In this document: piece by piece, positions 8,921-18,139 of the stretch
Layout: each line of letters starts with the position of its first letter
How positions within the stretch are numbered: position 1 is the first letter of the stretch
Source: Paraburkholderia youngii
Lineage (GTDB): Bacteria > Pseudomonadota > Gammaproteobacteria > Burkholderiales > Burkholderiaceae
Direction of reading: 5' to 3'
Length of the DNA: 64,000 bases
Assembly: GCF_013366925.1 (NCBI RefSeq)
Contig: NZ_JAALDK010000001.1
Coordinates: 4,395,165-4,459,164 of the forward strand
Translations under genes and position numbers: made by a program
Notes under the pieces: model-generated
The model's input: the letters and a program-made list of their open reading frames with translations, nothing else
Databases searched by the model: none
What the model was told of the DNA's origin: nothing

Positions 8921-10281
8921 CGTCGATTCGCCGCTGGCTGCTCGGCTGGCTGATCTTCGGCATGGCGGCGACCTCGATGGTCGCGGCTTTCGCGATCTTC
9001 CATACCGCGCGGCGCGAGGCGAGCGAGCTGTTCGACTACGAACTGCGCAGCGTCGCGTTGTCGCTGCCGTCGTCGCTGAGCGGCGCGGGGCCGCGCGAGC
9101 ATCGTGCCCCCGACCTCGGTGATCTCGCCGACGACCGCATCGTCATCGAGATCTGGGACAAGAGCGGCACGCTCGTCTATCACTCCGCGCAGGCGCCGAT
9201 GTTCGAGCGTCTCGCGCCGGGCTTCCACACGGTGCCGCGCGGCGAGTACCACTGGCGCATCTTCGGCGTCGCGCAGCCGGACCGCTACGTGCAGGTCGCG
9301 CAGCCCGTGTCGGTGCGCGAGGACCTCGCGTTGCATCTCGCGCTGCACACGCTGTGGCCGCTCGGCGTGCTGCTGCCGGTGACGATCGCGCTGGTGCTGC
9401 TGGTGGTCGCGCGCGGGCTCGCGCCGATCGGCGGGCTGTCGCGCGCGCTCGCGACGCGTTCGATCGATTCGCTCGAACCGCTGCGGCTCGACGGCAACAT
9501 GCCGGTCGAAATCCGCCCGCTCGTCGAAGCGCTGAACGATCTGCTGCAACGTCTGCATACGGCGTCGCAGGCGCAGCGCACGTTCATCGCCGATGCCGCG
9601 CACGAGCTGCGCTCGCCGCTCGCGGCGCTGAAGCTGCAACTGCAGGCGGCGTCGCGCGATGGCTCGCTGAGGGGCGAGGGGCAGACGCTCGAGCGTGTCG
9701 AAAATCGGGTGAACCGGATCATTCACCTCGTGCAGCAATTGCTGACGCTGGCGCGCGAAGACGCGCAGCCGGTCACCTCGACGGTGCCGGTCAGCCTGCG
9801 CCGCATCGGCGAGCAGGCGGTCAGCGATTGTTCCGTGCTCGCGGAGCTGCGCGAAATCGATCTCGGCCTCGAATGCGAACAGGCGCGCACACCGAACGAC
9901 GCCTACACGGTGCTCGCCGAGCCGCACAGTATCAGCGTGTTGTTGGGGAATCTGATCAACAACGCGATTCGTCATACGCCGCGGGGCGGCCGTGTCGACG
10001 TGGTGCTGCGGCGCACGGGCGAGCGGGTTGGCTTCGAGGTCGTCGACAGCGGCTCGGGGATTCCGGAGGCGGAGCTCGAACGCGTGTTCGATCGTTTCTA
10101 TCGCGGCGAGGAGTCGAAGGGCGAGGGCAGCGGGCTCGGTCTCGCAATCGTTGCGCGGATCGCCGAGCGGCATCAGCTCGGGCTGTCGCTGCACAACAAT
10201 GTCGGCGCGCCGGGCTTGCGGGTGTCGGTCACCGGGCTGCACGCGCCCGCCGCCGATGCGCCCGTCACGGCCGCGAATTAA
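8917..10281 (+). CDS. Sensor histidine kinase, QseC-like
   Basis: 454 residues from the ATG at 8917, which overlaps the regulator stop (ATGA); a GTG at 8911 in the same frame is the alternative. TM1 (about 8-28) and TM2 (about 148-168) flank a periplasmic sensor domain of about 120 residues. The H-box is DAAHELRSPLAALKLQLQ (His near residue 228), the N-box GNLINNAIRHTP, and the nucleotide-binding loops DSGSGIP and GEGSGLGLAI. The signal cannot be read from the sequence. It should phosphorylate the regulator encoded just upstream. Confidence 0.9.
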   Translation: MTSIRRWLLGWLIFGMAATSMVAAFAIFHTARREASELFDYELRSVALSLPSSLSGAGPREHRAPDLGDLADDRIVIEIWDKSGTLVYHSAQAPMFERLAPGFHTVPRGEYHWRIFGVAQPDRYVQVAQPVSVREDLALHLALHTLWPLGVLLPVTIALVLLVVARGLAPIGGLSRALATRSIDSLEPLRLDGNMPVEIRPLVEALNDLLQRLHTASQAQRTFIADAAHELRSPLAALKLQLQAASRDGSLRGEGQTLERVENRVNRIIHLVQQLLTLAREDAQPVTSTVPVSLRRIGEQAVSDCSVLAELREIDLGLECEQARTPNDAYTVLAEPHSISVLLGNLINNAIRHTPRGGRVDVVLRRTGERVGFEVVDSGSGIPEAELERVFDRFYRGEESKGEGSGLGLAIVARIAERHQLGLSLHNNVGAPGLRVSVTGLHAPAADAPVTAAN

Positions 10282-10372
10282 CGATCGTCATTGCAGCTAG
10301 CGGTTGTCACAAGCATATAGGCGCACGCTGCTACAATCTCATTTTTACAGATCGACAGATTGGTTGTGCACT

Positions 10373-11284
10373 ATGGGTTTCGAACAACTCGCTGAACTGA
10401 AGAAGCAACTGGCCGCGGCGCGAGCCGCCGCCGAGGGCGCCGGCAAGCCCGATCGCAAATCGGCTGCGCGCCCCGCTTCGAAGTCCACTGGCAAGCCCGC
10501 TTCAAATCCTGGGGCACATCCTGGCTCTAACGCCGAGCGTGGCGCCAATCCGGGCACGAAGCCCGGTGGCCGGCCCGGCGGAAAGCCGGCCGCGAAGGCC
10601 AGTGGTCGGCCGGACGGCAAGCCGGGCACGCGACCCGGCCGCCCGCAGCCGCGCCACGCCGCACCCGAGGGCGCCGCGCCCGCCAGGCCGGCGGCGGCGG
10701 ACGCCAAGCCGGTGGACCCGGTGGTGCGCTCGATCGGTCGTCTGCAAAAGCGTTTCCCGGTCGCTTTCCCGAAGAATCCGGCCCCGAAGCTGCCGCTGAA
10801 GATCGGCGTTTTCGAAGATCTCGTCGTGCATGCGAAGGAGCTGTCGCTGACCGAAGCCGAGCTGCGCGACGCGATCAAGACGTGGTGCCGTGGCGGGCGC
10901 TACTGGAAGAGCCTCGTCGAAGGCGCCGCGCGCGTCGATCTGGCGGGTGTCGAAGCCGGCAAGGTCACGGCGCAGGAAGCGGCCGGTGCGCAGCGCCTGC
11001 TCGCGCATCGCGCGGCGAAGGGCGCGCAGAAGGCCGCCGCGGCGACGGCAAGCGCAAATGCCCCGACCGATGCCGGTACACCGTCACCGTCCGGGAAGGC
11101 GACCGCCGACGAGCCGCAGGCCGAAGCAGTCGTAGCGGCAGTCGCGGGACAGGCGGTTCCGCAGGCGGATGCCGCTGCTGCAACGCCGGAAGCCGTAGCA
11201 CCGAATGCCGCCGGCAGCGCGGACGCCCAGGCGCAAACCAGCGCCCAACACGAGACGCAAGCTTCCACTCCCTCCCAGGCCTAA
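10373..11284 (+). CDS. ProQ/FinO-domain RNA-binding protein with long low-complexity arms
   Basis: 303 residues from the ATG at 10373; an in-frame upstream Met exists but lacks support. An N-terminal helix (GFEQLAELKKQLAAARAAAEG) resembles the start of related beta-proteobacterial proteins. It is followed by about 75 residues of Gly/Pro/Lys/Arg/Ala repeats (about 25-105), then the ProQ/FinO core (about 118-215) with LQKRFPVAF, PLKIGVFEDL and AIKTWCRGGRYWKSL. The C-terminus (about 215-303) is Ala-rich and disordered. ProQ proteins bind structured RNAs and 3' ends of messages. The basic arm would add non-specific RNA affinity; that is inference. Confidence 0.85.
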   Translation: MGFEQLAELKKQLAAARAAAEGAGKPDRKSAARPASKSTGKPASNPGAHPGSNAERGANPGTKPGGRPGGKPAAKASGRPDGKPGTRPGRPQPRHAAPEGAAPARPAAADAKPVDPVVRSIGRLQKRFPVAFPKNPAPKLPLKIGVFEDLVVHAKELSLTEAELRDAIKTWCRGGRYWKSLVEGAARVDLAGVEAGKVTAQEAAGAQRLLAHRAAKGAQKAAAATASANAPTDAGTPSPSGKATADEPQAEAVVAAVAGQAVPQADAAAATPEAVAPNAAGSADAQAQTSAQHETQASTPSQA

Positions 11285-11311
11285 CCTTGGCATAACCCGT
11301 CGCGGCCTCGC

Positions 11312-12661
11312 TCAAGAGGCCATGACGTGCGGCGCAGCCGTCAGCCGGCTGCGCACGAATCCCACATGCTCCCGCAGCACATAAAACGCATCCGCATACG
11401 CTAACGGCATGCGCAGGTGGTTCAGCGCCGCCTCGATCTCGTCCAGTTGCCCCAGTAGCTGTGTGCGCTCCTCGTCGGTTGCGCCGGCGAGCGCGTGCCG
11501 CTCGATCGCGATCAACGAACCGTAATAACGATAGATGCGCGAGCGCACCCGCCACCGGTACAGCGCCGGAATCACCCGCATCGCGGGCAACAGCAGCACG
11601 GCGACCGGCAACAGCAGGACCAGCGTGCGATCGCCGATGCTCGCGAGCCAGAACGGCAGCGTCCGATACAAAAAGCCCTTGCCGGTCCGGTAATAGCGCT
11701 GCGCGTCCTCGCTGATCCGGTATTCGTGCTCGACCGGTGTCGGGAACTGGCCGGCGTGCTGCAACAGGCCCGCGGCGCCATGTACTTCCTGCGCCGCCTC
11801 GATCAGCAGATCCGAGATCGCTGGATGCAGCGTGCTGCGCGCGACGAGTTCGACCGTCGGACTGATCAGGTGGACGGTCTCGGGCGGAATGCGCCGCTTC
11901 AGGTCGAGCACGCCGGGCGGCAGGTCGATCTGGTCGAGAAACGGAAACACCCGCGTATAGGCGCTGGCTTCGTCGAAATTCATCACCGAAATGCCGGGTA
12001 CGCGCAACAGCCGCAGCATCAGGCCGCGCGTCGCCGAGTCACCGCTCAGGAGCGCCGCGTCGACCTCGCCGGCGACCAGCTGCGTGGCGGCCTGCAGACC
12101 GTCGCTCGGCACCAGCGTCGTCGCGCCGCCTGGCTCGATGCCGTTCGCCGCGAGCAGTTGCAGCGCGAGCAGCCGCGTGCCGCTGCCTTCGCGGCCGACC
12201 GCGATCCGCTTGCCTTCGAGCTGCGCCAGTTGCGCGAGCGCCGCGCCACGATAGAACACCACGATCGGCACATAGAACACGCTGCCGAGCGACACCAGCG
12301 ACGACGTATCCAGCCCCTGGGCCACCCCGCCTTGCACGAACGCGATATCGACTTGCTGCTTCGGGTCCAGCAGCCGCTGCAGGTTCTGCACGGACCCATC
12401 GGATTCGAGCACGTTCAGGCGGATGCCGTTGCGCGCGAGAATCTTGCGGTACTGGTTCGCAGTGACGACGAACGAGCTGTCGCGCGGGCCGGCGCTGATC
12501 GTGATCGTGCGCGGCGGCGCCGGATTGGCGATCCAGACGATCAGCACGATCGCGAACGCGATCAGCAGCGCCGTGATGAAGTAGGGCAGCAGGTGCTCGC
12601 GCCATTCGGCGCGCGTAAGTTCGGCGGAAAAGTGCGGAGGACGCGGACGCTGCGCTTTCAT
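11312..12661 (-). CDS. TAXI-family solute-binding protein, membrane-anchored
   Basis: 449 residues from the ATG at 12661 (an in-frame Met 33 bases upstream is less likely). An N-terminal membrane segment (about 25-45, LLPYFITALLIAFAIVLIVWI) leads to a periplasmic binding domain of the TAXI type, with ISAGPRDSSFVVTANQY and FVQGGVAQG near residues 55-130 and IAVGREGSGTRLLALQLL around 170. A second hydrophobic segment (about 345-375) and a cytoplasmic tail follow, which differs from soluble TAXI receptors. No TRAP permease gene is adjacent. The ligand is unknown. Confidence 0.8.
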   Translation of the reverse strand: MKAQRPRPPHFSAELTRAEWREHLLPYFITALLIAFAIVLIVWIANPAPPRTITISAGPRDSSFVVTANQYRKILARNGIRLNVLESDGSVQNLQRLLDPKQQVDIAFVQGGVAQGLDTSSLVSLGSVFYVPIVVFYRGAALAQLAQLEGKRIAVGREGSGTRLLALQLLAANGIEPGGATTLVPSDGLQAATQLVAGEVDAALLSGDSATRGLMLRLLRVPGISVMNFDEASAYTRVFPFLDQIDLPPGVLDLKRRIPPETVHLISPTVELVARSTLHPAISDLLIEAAQEVHGAAGLLQHAGQFPTPVEHEYRISEDAQRYYRTGKGFLYRTLPFWLASIGDRTLVLLLPVAVLLLPAMRVIPALYRWRVRSRIYRYYGSLIAIERHALAGATDEERTQLLGQLDEIEAALNHLRMPLAYADAFYVLREHVGFVRSRLTAAPHVMAS

Positions 12662-12867
12662 GAATACTCCGTGCTTGAAGCCGGGAGCAGGCATTGTCGC
12701 CTGTGCGCGGTGGCTTTGCCGTAGCGGTTCGTTCTATCGACCGGGCGCGCGGCGCTCGACGGAGACTGCCGCCCGCGGCCGGAGAATAACGCGTACATGG
12801 CATAATTTGCCGCAAATCGCGGTCTGGCAGTAGTGGACTTCACAACTCGCGGAGTGTCGCTGGGCGC

Positions 12868-13326
12868 ATGTTGAATCGTCGGCATCGGAAGATCGGCAAC
12901 TGGCTGGGATTGCTCGCGATCCTGCTGACGACGCTCGCGCCGACGATCTCGCAGACGCTCGCCGCCCATCGCCATGCCGACGCGATGATGGGCGAGCATT
13001 GCCAGATGGCGTCGATGGACGACATGGCGTCGATGCCGGGCATGCGGATGCAGGACGGCACGCCCGAGCCCACCCAGGCCATCGCCAACCCGCCAGACAA
13101 CACCGACGACACCGGCAATCCCACGGACAAGCACGCGCAGATGTCCGGCGATGCCTGCGGCTATTGCAGCCTGCTCGCGCATCTGCCGGTGATGCCGAGC
13201 GTCGGCATGCTGTTCGTCGCCGCGTTCCGCGCGCGCCAGCACACGGCCGTGACGCGCTATAACAGCGTGCGCCGTGTCGAACCGCGGACCTTCGCGCAGC
13301 CCCGCGCCCCGCCTTCCGCTTCCTGA
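12868..13326 (+). CDS. DUF2946 family protein, Met/His-rich, copper-associated
   Basis: 152 residues. A hydrophobic N-terminal segment (about 12-33) looks like a signal peptide. It is followed by a Met/His/Asp-rich stretch (about 35-70, including HRHADAMMGEHCQMASMDDM), and by the family motif GDACGYCSLLAHLPV (about residue 95-110). DUF2946 proteins often sit with copper or TonB genes, and here a CopC gene lies 1.1 kb downstream. The Met/His cluster could bind Cu(I); that is inference from composition. Confidence 0.75.
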   Translation: MLNRRHRKIGNWLGLLAILLTTLAPTISQTLAAHRHADAMMGEHCQMASMDDMASMPGMRMQDGTPEPTQAIANPPDNTDDTGNPTDKHAQMSGDACGYCSLLAHLPVMPSVGMLFVAAFRARQHTAVTRYNSVRRVEPRTFAQPRAPPSAS

Positions 13327-13434
13327 TCCGAATCCCTTACGACGCGATGCGCCTACGTGCATCGCGCTTGCTCGCGCGCGTCCGTTCGACGGCGCGCGCC
13401 GGCCTCGTCATCACCGAACAGACAGGATGCACTC

Positions 13435-14364
13435 ATGCACACATCAGCAATGCGCGGTAGCCGTCCCCGGCGCGCGGCGCCGCTCGCCGCGGCCGCCTAT
13501 GTCGCCTACACCGCTTACGTCGCGTGCGGCGTCGTAGGCCTGATCACCGCGCCGTCCATCGCGCAGGCGCACGCGATCGCGGGCAACCGCGTCTTCCCGG
13601 CGACTCTCGCGGTCGACGACCCCGGCGTCGGCGACGAAGCGAACTTCGAGTACGGCCATCAGCGCGTGCCCGGCGACAACGGCGACCAGAGCATCAACAC
13701 GTTCAGCTTCGAGTACGACAAGCTGATCACGCCGCGTCTGGCCGTGTCGATCGACGGCGCGTACGTGCTCCAGAACAACCCGCGCGCGGCCGGCTTCAAC
13801 AACTTCGGCGTCGGCCTCAAGTACCTGCTGTACGTGAACGAGCCGCACGAGCTGATGACGTCGATCGGCGTCACTGCGGAGCTCGGCGGCACCGGCAGTC
13901 GAGCGATCGCCGACAACTTCTCGACGATCTCGCCGACCGTCTACATCGGCAAGGGCATGGGCGATCTGCCCGATTCGCTCGCGTATCTGCGCCCGGTCGC
14001 GATCACGGCCGAGGCGGCCCCCGCGCTCAACACCGGCGCGGGTCAGCCGAACGCGTTCAACTACGGCTTCACCGTGCAGTACAGCCTGCCGTATCTGCAG
14101 CAGCACGTGCACGACGCGGGTCTGCCGCAGCCGTTCTCGAACCTGATCCCGCTCGTCGAGGTCCCGCTGTCGCGCAGCCAGGGTCAGACGACCGGCACGG
14201 TCAATCCGGGCTTTATCTGGATCAATCGCTACGGACAGTTCGGCGTCGAGGCACAGATTCCGATCAACCGTGCGAGCGGCTCGCACGTCGGCATTCTGGT
14301 GCAGGCGCACTTGTTCTTCGACGACATTGCGCCGACTACGCTCGGCAAGCCGCTGTTCCCATGA
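13435..14364 (+). CDS. Putative outer-membrane beta-barrel protein of the copper group
   Basis: 309 residues from the ATG at 13435 (an upstream in-frame Met lacks a site). The signal peptide ends near AQAHA (about residue 45). The mature part alternates polar and hydrophobic residues and has many Gly, Asn and aromatic residues, with an IAQ/VEAQIPINR tail, as expected for a beta-barrel. No lipobox and no cytoplasmic helices are seen. Similar proteins are found between DUF2946 and CopC genes. Its role is not established; a transport or periplasm-to-surface function is only inferred from position. Confidence 0.6.
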   Translation: MHTSAMRGSRPRRAAPLAAAAYVAYTAYVACGVVGLITAPSIAQAHAIAGNRVFPATLAVDDPGVGDEANFEYGHQRVPGDNGDQSINTFSFEYDKLITPRLAVSIDGAYVLQNNPRAAGFNNFGVGLKYLLYVNEPHELMTSIGVTAELGGTGSRAIADNFSTISPTVYIGKGMGDLPDSLAYLRPVAITAEAAPALNTGAGQPNAFNYGFTVQYSLPYLQQHVHDAGLPQPFSNLIPLVEVPLSRSQGQTTGTVNPGFIWINRYGQFGVEAQIPINRASGSHVGILVQAHLFFDDIAPTTLGKPLFP

Positions 14365-14383
14365 GTAGTGCAGGAGAAAAACG

Positions 14384-14755
14384 ATGATGAACAGCTTCGA
14401 ATATCACGCAATGCGCCTGGCGGCACTGATCGCCGGTGTGACGTTCGCGAGCGCGGCACTCGCGCATGTGTTTCCGCAGAAGCAGGAGCCGGGCGCGGGC
14501 GCATCGGTGGCCGCGCCCGCGCAGGTCAAGGTGACCTTCGACGGGCCGCTCGAACCGGCGTTCAGCTCGCTGAGCGTCACCGATGCGAGTGGCAAGCAGG
14601 TCGGCACGCAGAAGTCATCGGTGGATGCGCGGCAACCCGCGGTGATGACGCTGCCGCTGCCGACGCTCGCGGCCGGACACTACACCGTGCATTGGGTCGC
14701 GGTGGCGTCGGACGGGCATCGAACGCATGGGGACTATGGCTTCGATGTGAAGTAG
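14384..14755 (+). CDS. copC: CopC-family periplasmic copper-binding protein
   Basis: 123 residues. The signal peptide ends in SAALA, leaving a mature N-terminus HVFPQKQEPGAG. The N-terminal His is the Cu(II) brace residue in CopC proteins. The C-terminal motif HWVAVASDGHRTHGDYGFDV supplies the other conserved His and Asp. The length is normal for CopC. It starts 19 bases after the barrel gene, and no copD follows; the next gene is on the other strand. A fused or distant CopD partner is possible. Confidence 0.85.
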   Translation: MMNSFEYHAMRLAALIAGVTFASAALAHVFPQKQEPGAGASVAAPAQVKVTFDGPLEPAFSSLSVTDASGKQVGTQKSSVDARQPAVMTLPLPTLAAGHYTVHWVAVASDGHRTHGDYGFDVK

Positions 14756-14790
14756 GGCGGCACGATGCGCCGTGCTCGCGCAAGCGGCGC

Positions 14791-15678
14791 TCAAACCCGC
14801 TTGAACAACTGCCGCGCGAGCGAGCACATCAGCATCGTCGCGGGCGATTCGTCCTGCAGGCGCCGGCTCATGATGATCGGCGACGCGGCGCTTGCCGACG
14901 GAATCGGCCGGTACGCGACGCCGTGCGCGCGCAAGCCCTCGACGCTCTCCGGCACGAGACACACGCCGACCTGCGCGGCGACCAGACCGAGCGCGGTCTG
15001 CAACTCACGCACTTCGTGAATCGCCTTCGGCTCCAGCGCCTGATCGTGCATTGCCGAGATCTGCTGGTCCGCGTAGCTCGGCCGCGGCGTGCTTGGATAG
15101 ACGATCAGCGTTTCCTCGGCGAGCGCGGCGAGCGTCAGAGGCTTCTTCTGCCGTGCGAGCGGATGGTCCTGCGGCAACGCCGCGATCATCCGTTCCTCGA
15201 CCAGCACTTCGCGCGCGAGTTGCGCATCATCGAAGCGCAGGCGGCCGAAGCCGACGTCGATGCGGCCGCCTTTGAGCGCGGCCAACTGCTCGAGTGTGAA
15301 CATCTCGATCAGCGATAGCTCGATATGCGGCGCGGCCTCGCGGAACGAGCGGATCACCGCGGGCAGCGCGCCATACAGCGTAGACGGCACGAAGCCGATC
15401 ACGATGCGCTCCGCGAGTTGTGCGAGCCGTCGCGTGAGCGGCGCGAGCTCGTCGGCTTCATCGATCAGACGCTTCGCCTGGGTGTAGAAAATGCGGCCGG
15501 CTTCGGTGAGCCGCAACGGTCGCGAGCCGCGCTCGAACAGCGGCAGGCCGACGTCTTCCTCGATCTGCTGGATCTGCCGCGACAGCGGCGGTTGCGTCAT
15601 ATGCAGACGATTGGCCGCCCGCGTGATGTTCATCTCCTCGGCGACCGCGATGAAGTAGCGAAGTTGGCGAAATTCCAT
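14791..15678 (-). CDS. LysR-family regulator, CatR/BenM-like
   Basis: 295 residues. The winged helix (about 1-60) has MEFRQLRYFIAVAEEMNIT and the recognition segment TQPPLSRQIQQIEEDVG. The ligand domain follows, with RIVIGFVPSTLYGALPAVI (about 90-110) and VYPSTPRP (about 195). This pattern is close to regulators of aromatic ring-cleavage genes. No catabolic gene is next to it: the divergent side holds only a 28-residue ORF. The target is therefore unknown. Confidence 0.8.
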   Translation of the reverse strand: MEFRQLRYFIAVAEEMNITRAANRLHMTQPPLSRQIQQIEEDVGLPLFERGSRPLRLTEAGRIFYTQAKRLIDEADELAPLTRRLAQLAERIVIGFVPSTLYGALPAVIRSFREAAPHIELSLIEMFTLEQLAALKGGRIDVGFGRLRFDDAQLAREVLVEERMIAALPQDHPLARQKKPLTLAALAEETLIVYPSTPRPSYADQQISAMHDQALEPKAIHEVRELQTALGLVAAQVGVCLVPESVEGLRAHGVAYRPIPSASAASPIIMSRRLQDESPATMLMCSLARQLFKRV

Positions 15679-15905
15679 GCATGCCTCAGAGGTGTGATGC
15701 GTCGGCGATCGGGTTGGTGTTGGAATGCCGCGCGCTGAATGTTCGTTTACGGCTCTGTGCTCCCGCAGGAGCGCTCCGCGGCGGCAACGAATGATAGCAA
15801 CAGCACCGTCAAACCCTATCTGTCTGCTCGGCCTCGACGTTCAATCAATACCGCGCGCATTCGTTTAAATGACGTCGAGGCAGCAGATAGCGGAGGAGGA
15901 AGATC

Positions 15906-15992
15906 ATGTGGCCCATTATTCTCGATACGCTCGGTGCGCTCGCGGTGCTCGCGAGCGTGGCGGCGCAGATCGCGCTGCTGCGCAAGCATTGA
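15906..15992 (+). CDS. Predicted 28-residue membrane miniprotein
   Basis: An ATG at 15906 opens a 28-codon frame with a central hydrophobic helix (IILDTLGALAVLASVAAQIA, residues 4-23) and a basic tail (LLRKH). A near-perfect GGAGGAGGA ribosome site sits 6-14 bases upstream. The size, single helix and strong site fit a stand-alone small membrane protein rather than a chance ORF. It lies in a 659-base gap between divergent genes. Function unknown. Confidence 0.5.
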   Translation: MWPIILDTLGALAVLASVAAQIALLRKH

Positions 15993-16340
15993 ATAAAAAG
16001 CGCAGTGAATAAAGCGCTTTCAGTGTGTAGCGCCTGATCGTGGCGTCTACTCGTAGGAGTTTTATGCATCGATCTGGTACGAGATGCACCGCGAACCAGA
16101 TCAGCGCGTATTGCCCGAAATCTTCGTAAGCCCCGCGTAAACATATCCAACGAAATCCGCTTCGATTCGATTGTTCGTCGGAAGCGGCGTGTCAATTCGC
16201 CTCGAGCCGCTTTATCCGAGCTCACGCGATGCCTAAATTTACGACCTGTGACAGCGCCACTGCATTTCCAGCTTTTAGCGGCGTGGACCTCGTGACTTCT
16301 CGCGAGGCATGCCGGCGCGAACCATTGAAAGGACACGATG
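15993..16340. other. Non-coding gap with a hairpin
   Basis: This 348-base stretch has no convincing gene. A hairpin AAAGCGC ... GCGCTTT (15997-16003 and 16014-16020) lies just after the miniprotein stop and may end its transcript. The rest is AT-richer than the flanks, and the AAAGGA ribosome site at 16328-16333 belongs to the next gene. Confidence 0.4.
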
Positions 16341-17087
16341 ATGAGCAAGCTCACAGGCAAGGTAGCGGTTGTAACGGGTGCATCGAAAGGCATCGGTGCG
16401 GCGATTGCGAAGGCATTGGCGGCGCAAGGCGCGTCGGTCGTGGTGAACTATGCGTCGAGCCGCGCGGGCGCCGACAAGGTCGTCGCCGATATCACCGCGG
16501 CGGGCGGCAAGGCGGTCGCGGTTGGCGGCGACGTGTCGAAGGCCGCGGACGCGAAGGGCATCATCGATGCGGCGATCGAAACCTATGGCCGGCTCGACGT
16601 TCTCGTCAACAACTCGGGTGTCTACGAATTCGCGACGCTCGAAGAGATCACCGAAGCGCATTTTCATAAGCACTTCGATGTGAATGTGCTGGGTCTGCTG
16701 CTGGTGACGCAGGCGGCGGCCAAACATCTGGGCGAAGGCGGCAGCATCGTCAACGTGAGCTCGGTCGTGACCCGCATCACACCGGCGACCACCGCGGTCT
16801 ACACGGCGACCAAGGGCGCGGTCGATGCGATCACCGGCGTGCTCGCGAAGGAACTCGGTTCGCGCAAGATCCGCGTGAATTCGGTGAATCCGGGCGTGGT
16901 CGAAACCGAAGGCGCGCACACCGCCGGCGTGATGGGCTCGGAGTTCGAAACGTGGGCGATCAGCACGACGCCGCTCGGCCGTATCGGCCAACCCGACGAT
17001 ATCGCCGATGTCGTCACGTTCCTGGCTTCGGACGACGCGCGCTGGTTGACGGGCGAGAGCCTGATCGCGAGCGGCGGCGCGCGTTGA
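16341..17087 (+). CDS. SDR-family oxidoreductase (classical)
   Basis: 248 residues from the second of two adjacent ATG codons (16338 and 16341); the later one is better spaced from AAAGGA. The cofactor motif is TGASKGIGAAIA (about 11-22), the structural motif NNSG near residue 88, and the catalytic set is Ser near 138 with YTATKGA (Tyr and Lys, about 152-156). The length is typical. It resembles 3-oxoacyl-ACP reductase or glucose 1-dehydrogenase type enzymes, but the substrate cannot be read. It is followed by a hairpin at 17094-17120. Confidence 0.85.
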   Translation: MSKLTGKVAVVTGASKGIGAAIAKALAAQGASVVVNYASSRAGADKVVADITAAGGKAVAVGGDVSKAADAKGIIDAAIETYGRLDVLVNNSGVYEFATLEEITEAHFHKHFDVNVLGLLLVTQAAAKHLGEGGSIVNVSSVVTRITPATTAVYTATKGAVDAITGVLAKELGSRKIRVNSVNPGVVETEGAHTAGVMGSEFETWAISTTPLGRIGQPDDIADVVTFLASDDARWLTGESLIASGGAR

Positions 17088-17093
17088 GTCCGA

Positions 17094-17120
17094 CGGGTTG
17101 CCGACGCTTCCGGCAACCCG
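17094..17120 (+). terminator. Stem-loop after SDR gene
   Basis: CGGGTTGCCG and CGGCAACCCG pair perfectly (10 bp) around a 7-base loop, 7 bases after the SDR stop. It lacks a U-tract, so it may be a weak terminator or a 3' stabiliser. Confidence 0.4.
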
Positions 17121-17201
17121 CTCTTCAGATCGAGTGCGATAACGGATGGCGCGGCCGGTAGCACGACGGCCGCGCCGCCTGTTGCAGCGACGGGGCGCGA
17201 G

Positions 17202-18101
17202 CTACGCGCGTTGAACCTCGCCGACCGAGACCTCGGTTTCCGCTCCCGGCAATTCCACCGCAAAAAAAGCGTCGAGCAGATTCGAACCCGGCCGCTCGGC
17301 GAGCCGCGTCAGCGATTCGATCATCTGCACGCGGCAGTCGACGAGCGGCACCATCCGGATGCGACGCGACTCGTTGAACTCGGCGCGCGCGATCACGCCG
17401 ACGCCGATTCCCTGCGCGACCGCTTCCTCGAGCGCCTCGCGGCCATCCACGTACATGACCGGCTCGACCTGCAACGACTCGCGCACGAGCTCGATTTCGA
17501 GCAGTTGTTGGGTGACCGATTGCGGCTCGCGGAAGATCATCGGCTGTTCGACGAGCTCCGCGTAGCTGAGGCGGCGCTTCTTCGCGGCCGCATAGCTGGC
17601 CGGCACCATCGCGACCAGCGGATCGCGCCGCAACACGCGCGACCGCAGGCGGCTATGCACTTGCGGCGCGGCGGTGATCGCCGCGTCGACCGCACTCGAC
17701 AGCACGCGCTGCATGCACTCGGCCGCATTGGCGATCGACAGCGTGACGACGATGCCCGGATGCCGCTGGCGAAACGCGCCGATCAGCGCGACGGCGAGAT
17801 CGGGCGCATCGGCCGCGAGCGACAGCGAACCCGACTCCAGCCCGCCCGCCGATTCGAGCAACTGACGCGCATCACGCTCGCAGCTGAGCATATGCCGCGT
17901 CACGCTGAACAGGCGCAGCCCGAGTTCGGTCGTCTCCACGCCGCGCGGCCCGCGCTCGAACAGCTTGACGCCGTAATCCTGTTCGAGGCGCCGCACATGG
18001 TCCGACACCGCCGGCTGCGTCAACGACAACGCCTGTGCCGCTTTAGAAAAGCCGCCATGTTCAGCGACCGCATGAAACGCCCGCAATTGCGCGTACTGCA
18101 C
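17202..18101 (-). CDS. LysR-family regulator divergent from phnWX
   Basis: 299 residues. The N-terminal helix-turn-helix is LRAFHAVAEHGGFSKAAQALSLTQPAVSDHVRRLEQ, followed by a typical LysR effector domain. It is transcribed away from phnW with a 118-base gap. That gap contains the palindrome ATCGAT-TAT-ATCGAT. LysR proteins are known regulators of 2-aminoethylphosphonate genes in related bacteria, so control of phnWX is likely but not proven by the sequence. Confidence 0.8.
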   Translation of the reverse strand: MQYAQLRAFHAVAEHGGFSKAAQALSLTQPAVSDHVRRLEQDYGVKLFERGPRGVETTELGLRLFSVTRHMLSCERDARQLLESAGGLESGSLSLAADAPDLAVALIGAFRQRHPGIVVTLSIANAAECMQRVLSSAVDAAITAAPQVHSRLRSRVLRRDPLVAMVPASYAAAKKRRLSYAELVEQPMIFREPQSVTQQLLEIELVRESLQVEPVMYVDGREALEEAVAQGIGVGVIARAEFNESRRIRMVPLVDCRVQMIESLTRLAERPGSNLLDAFFAVELPGAETEVSVGEVQRA

Positions 18102-18139
18102 GTGTGCCTCGCCAGCTGATAAGTTTTTACGATACTGTC

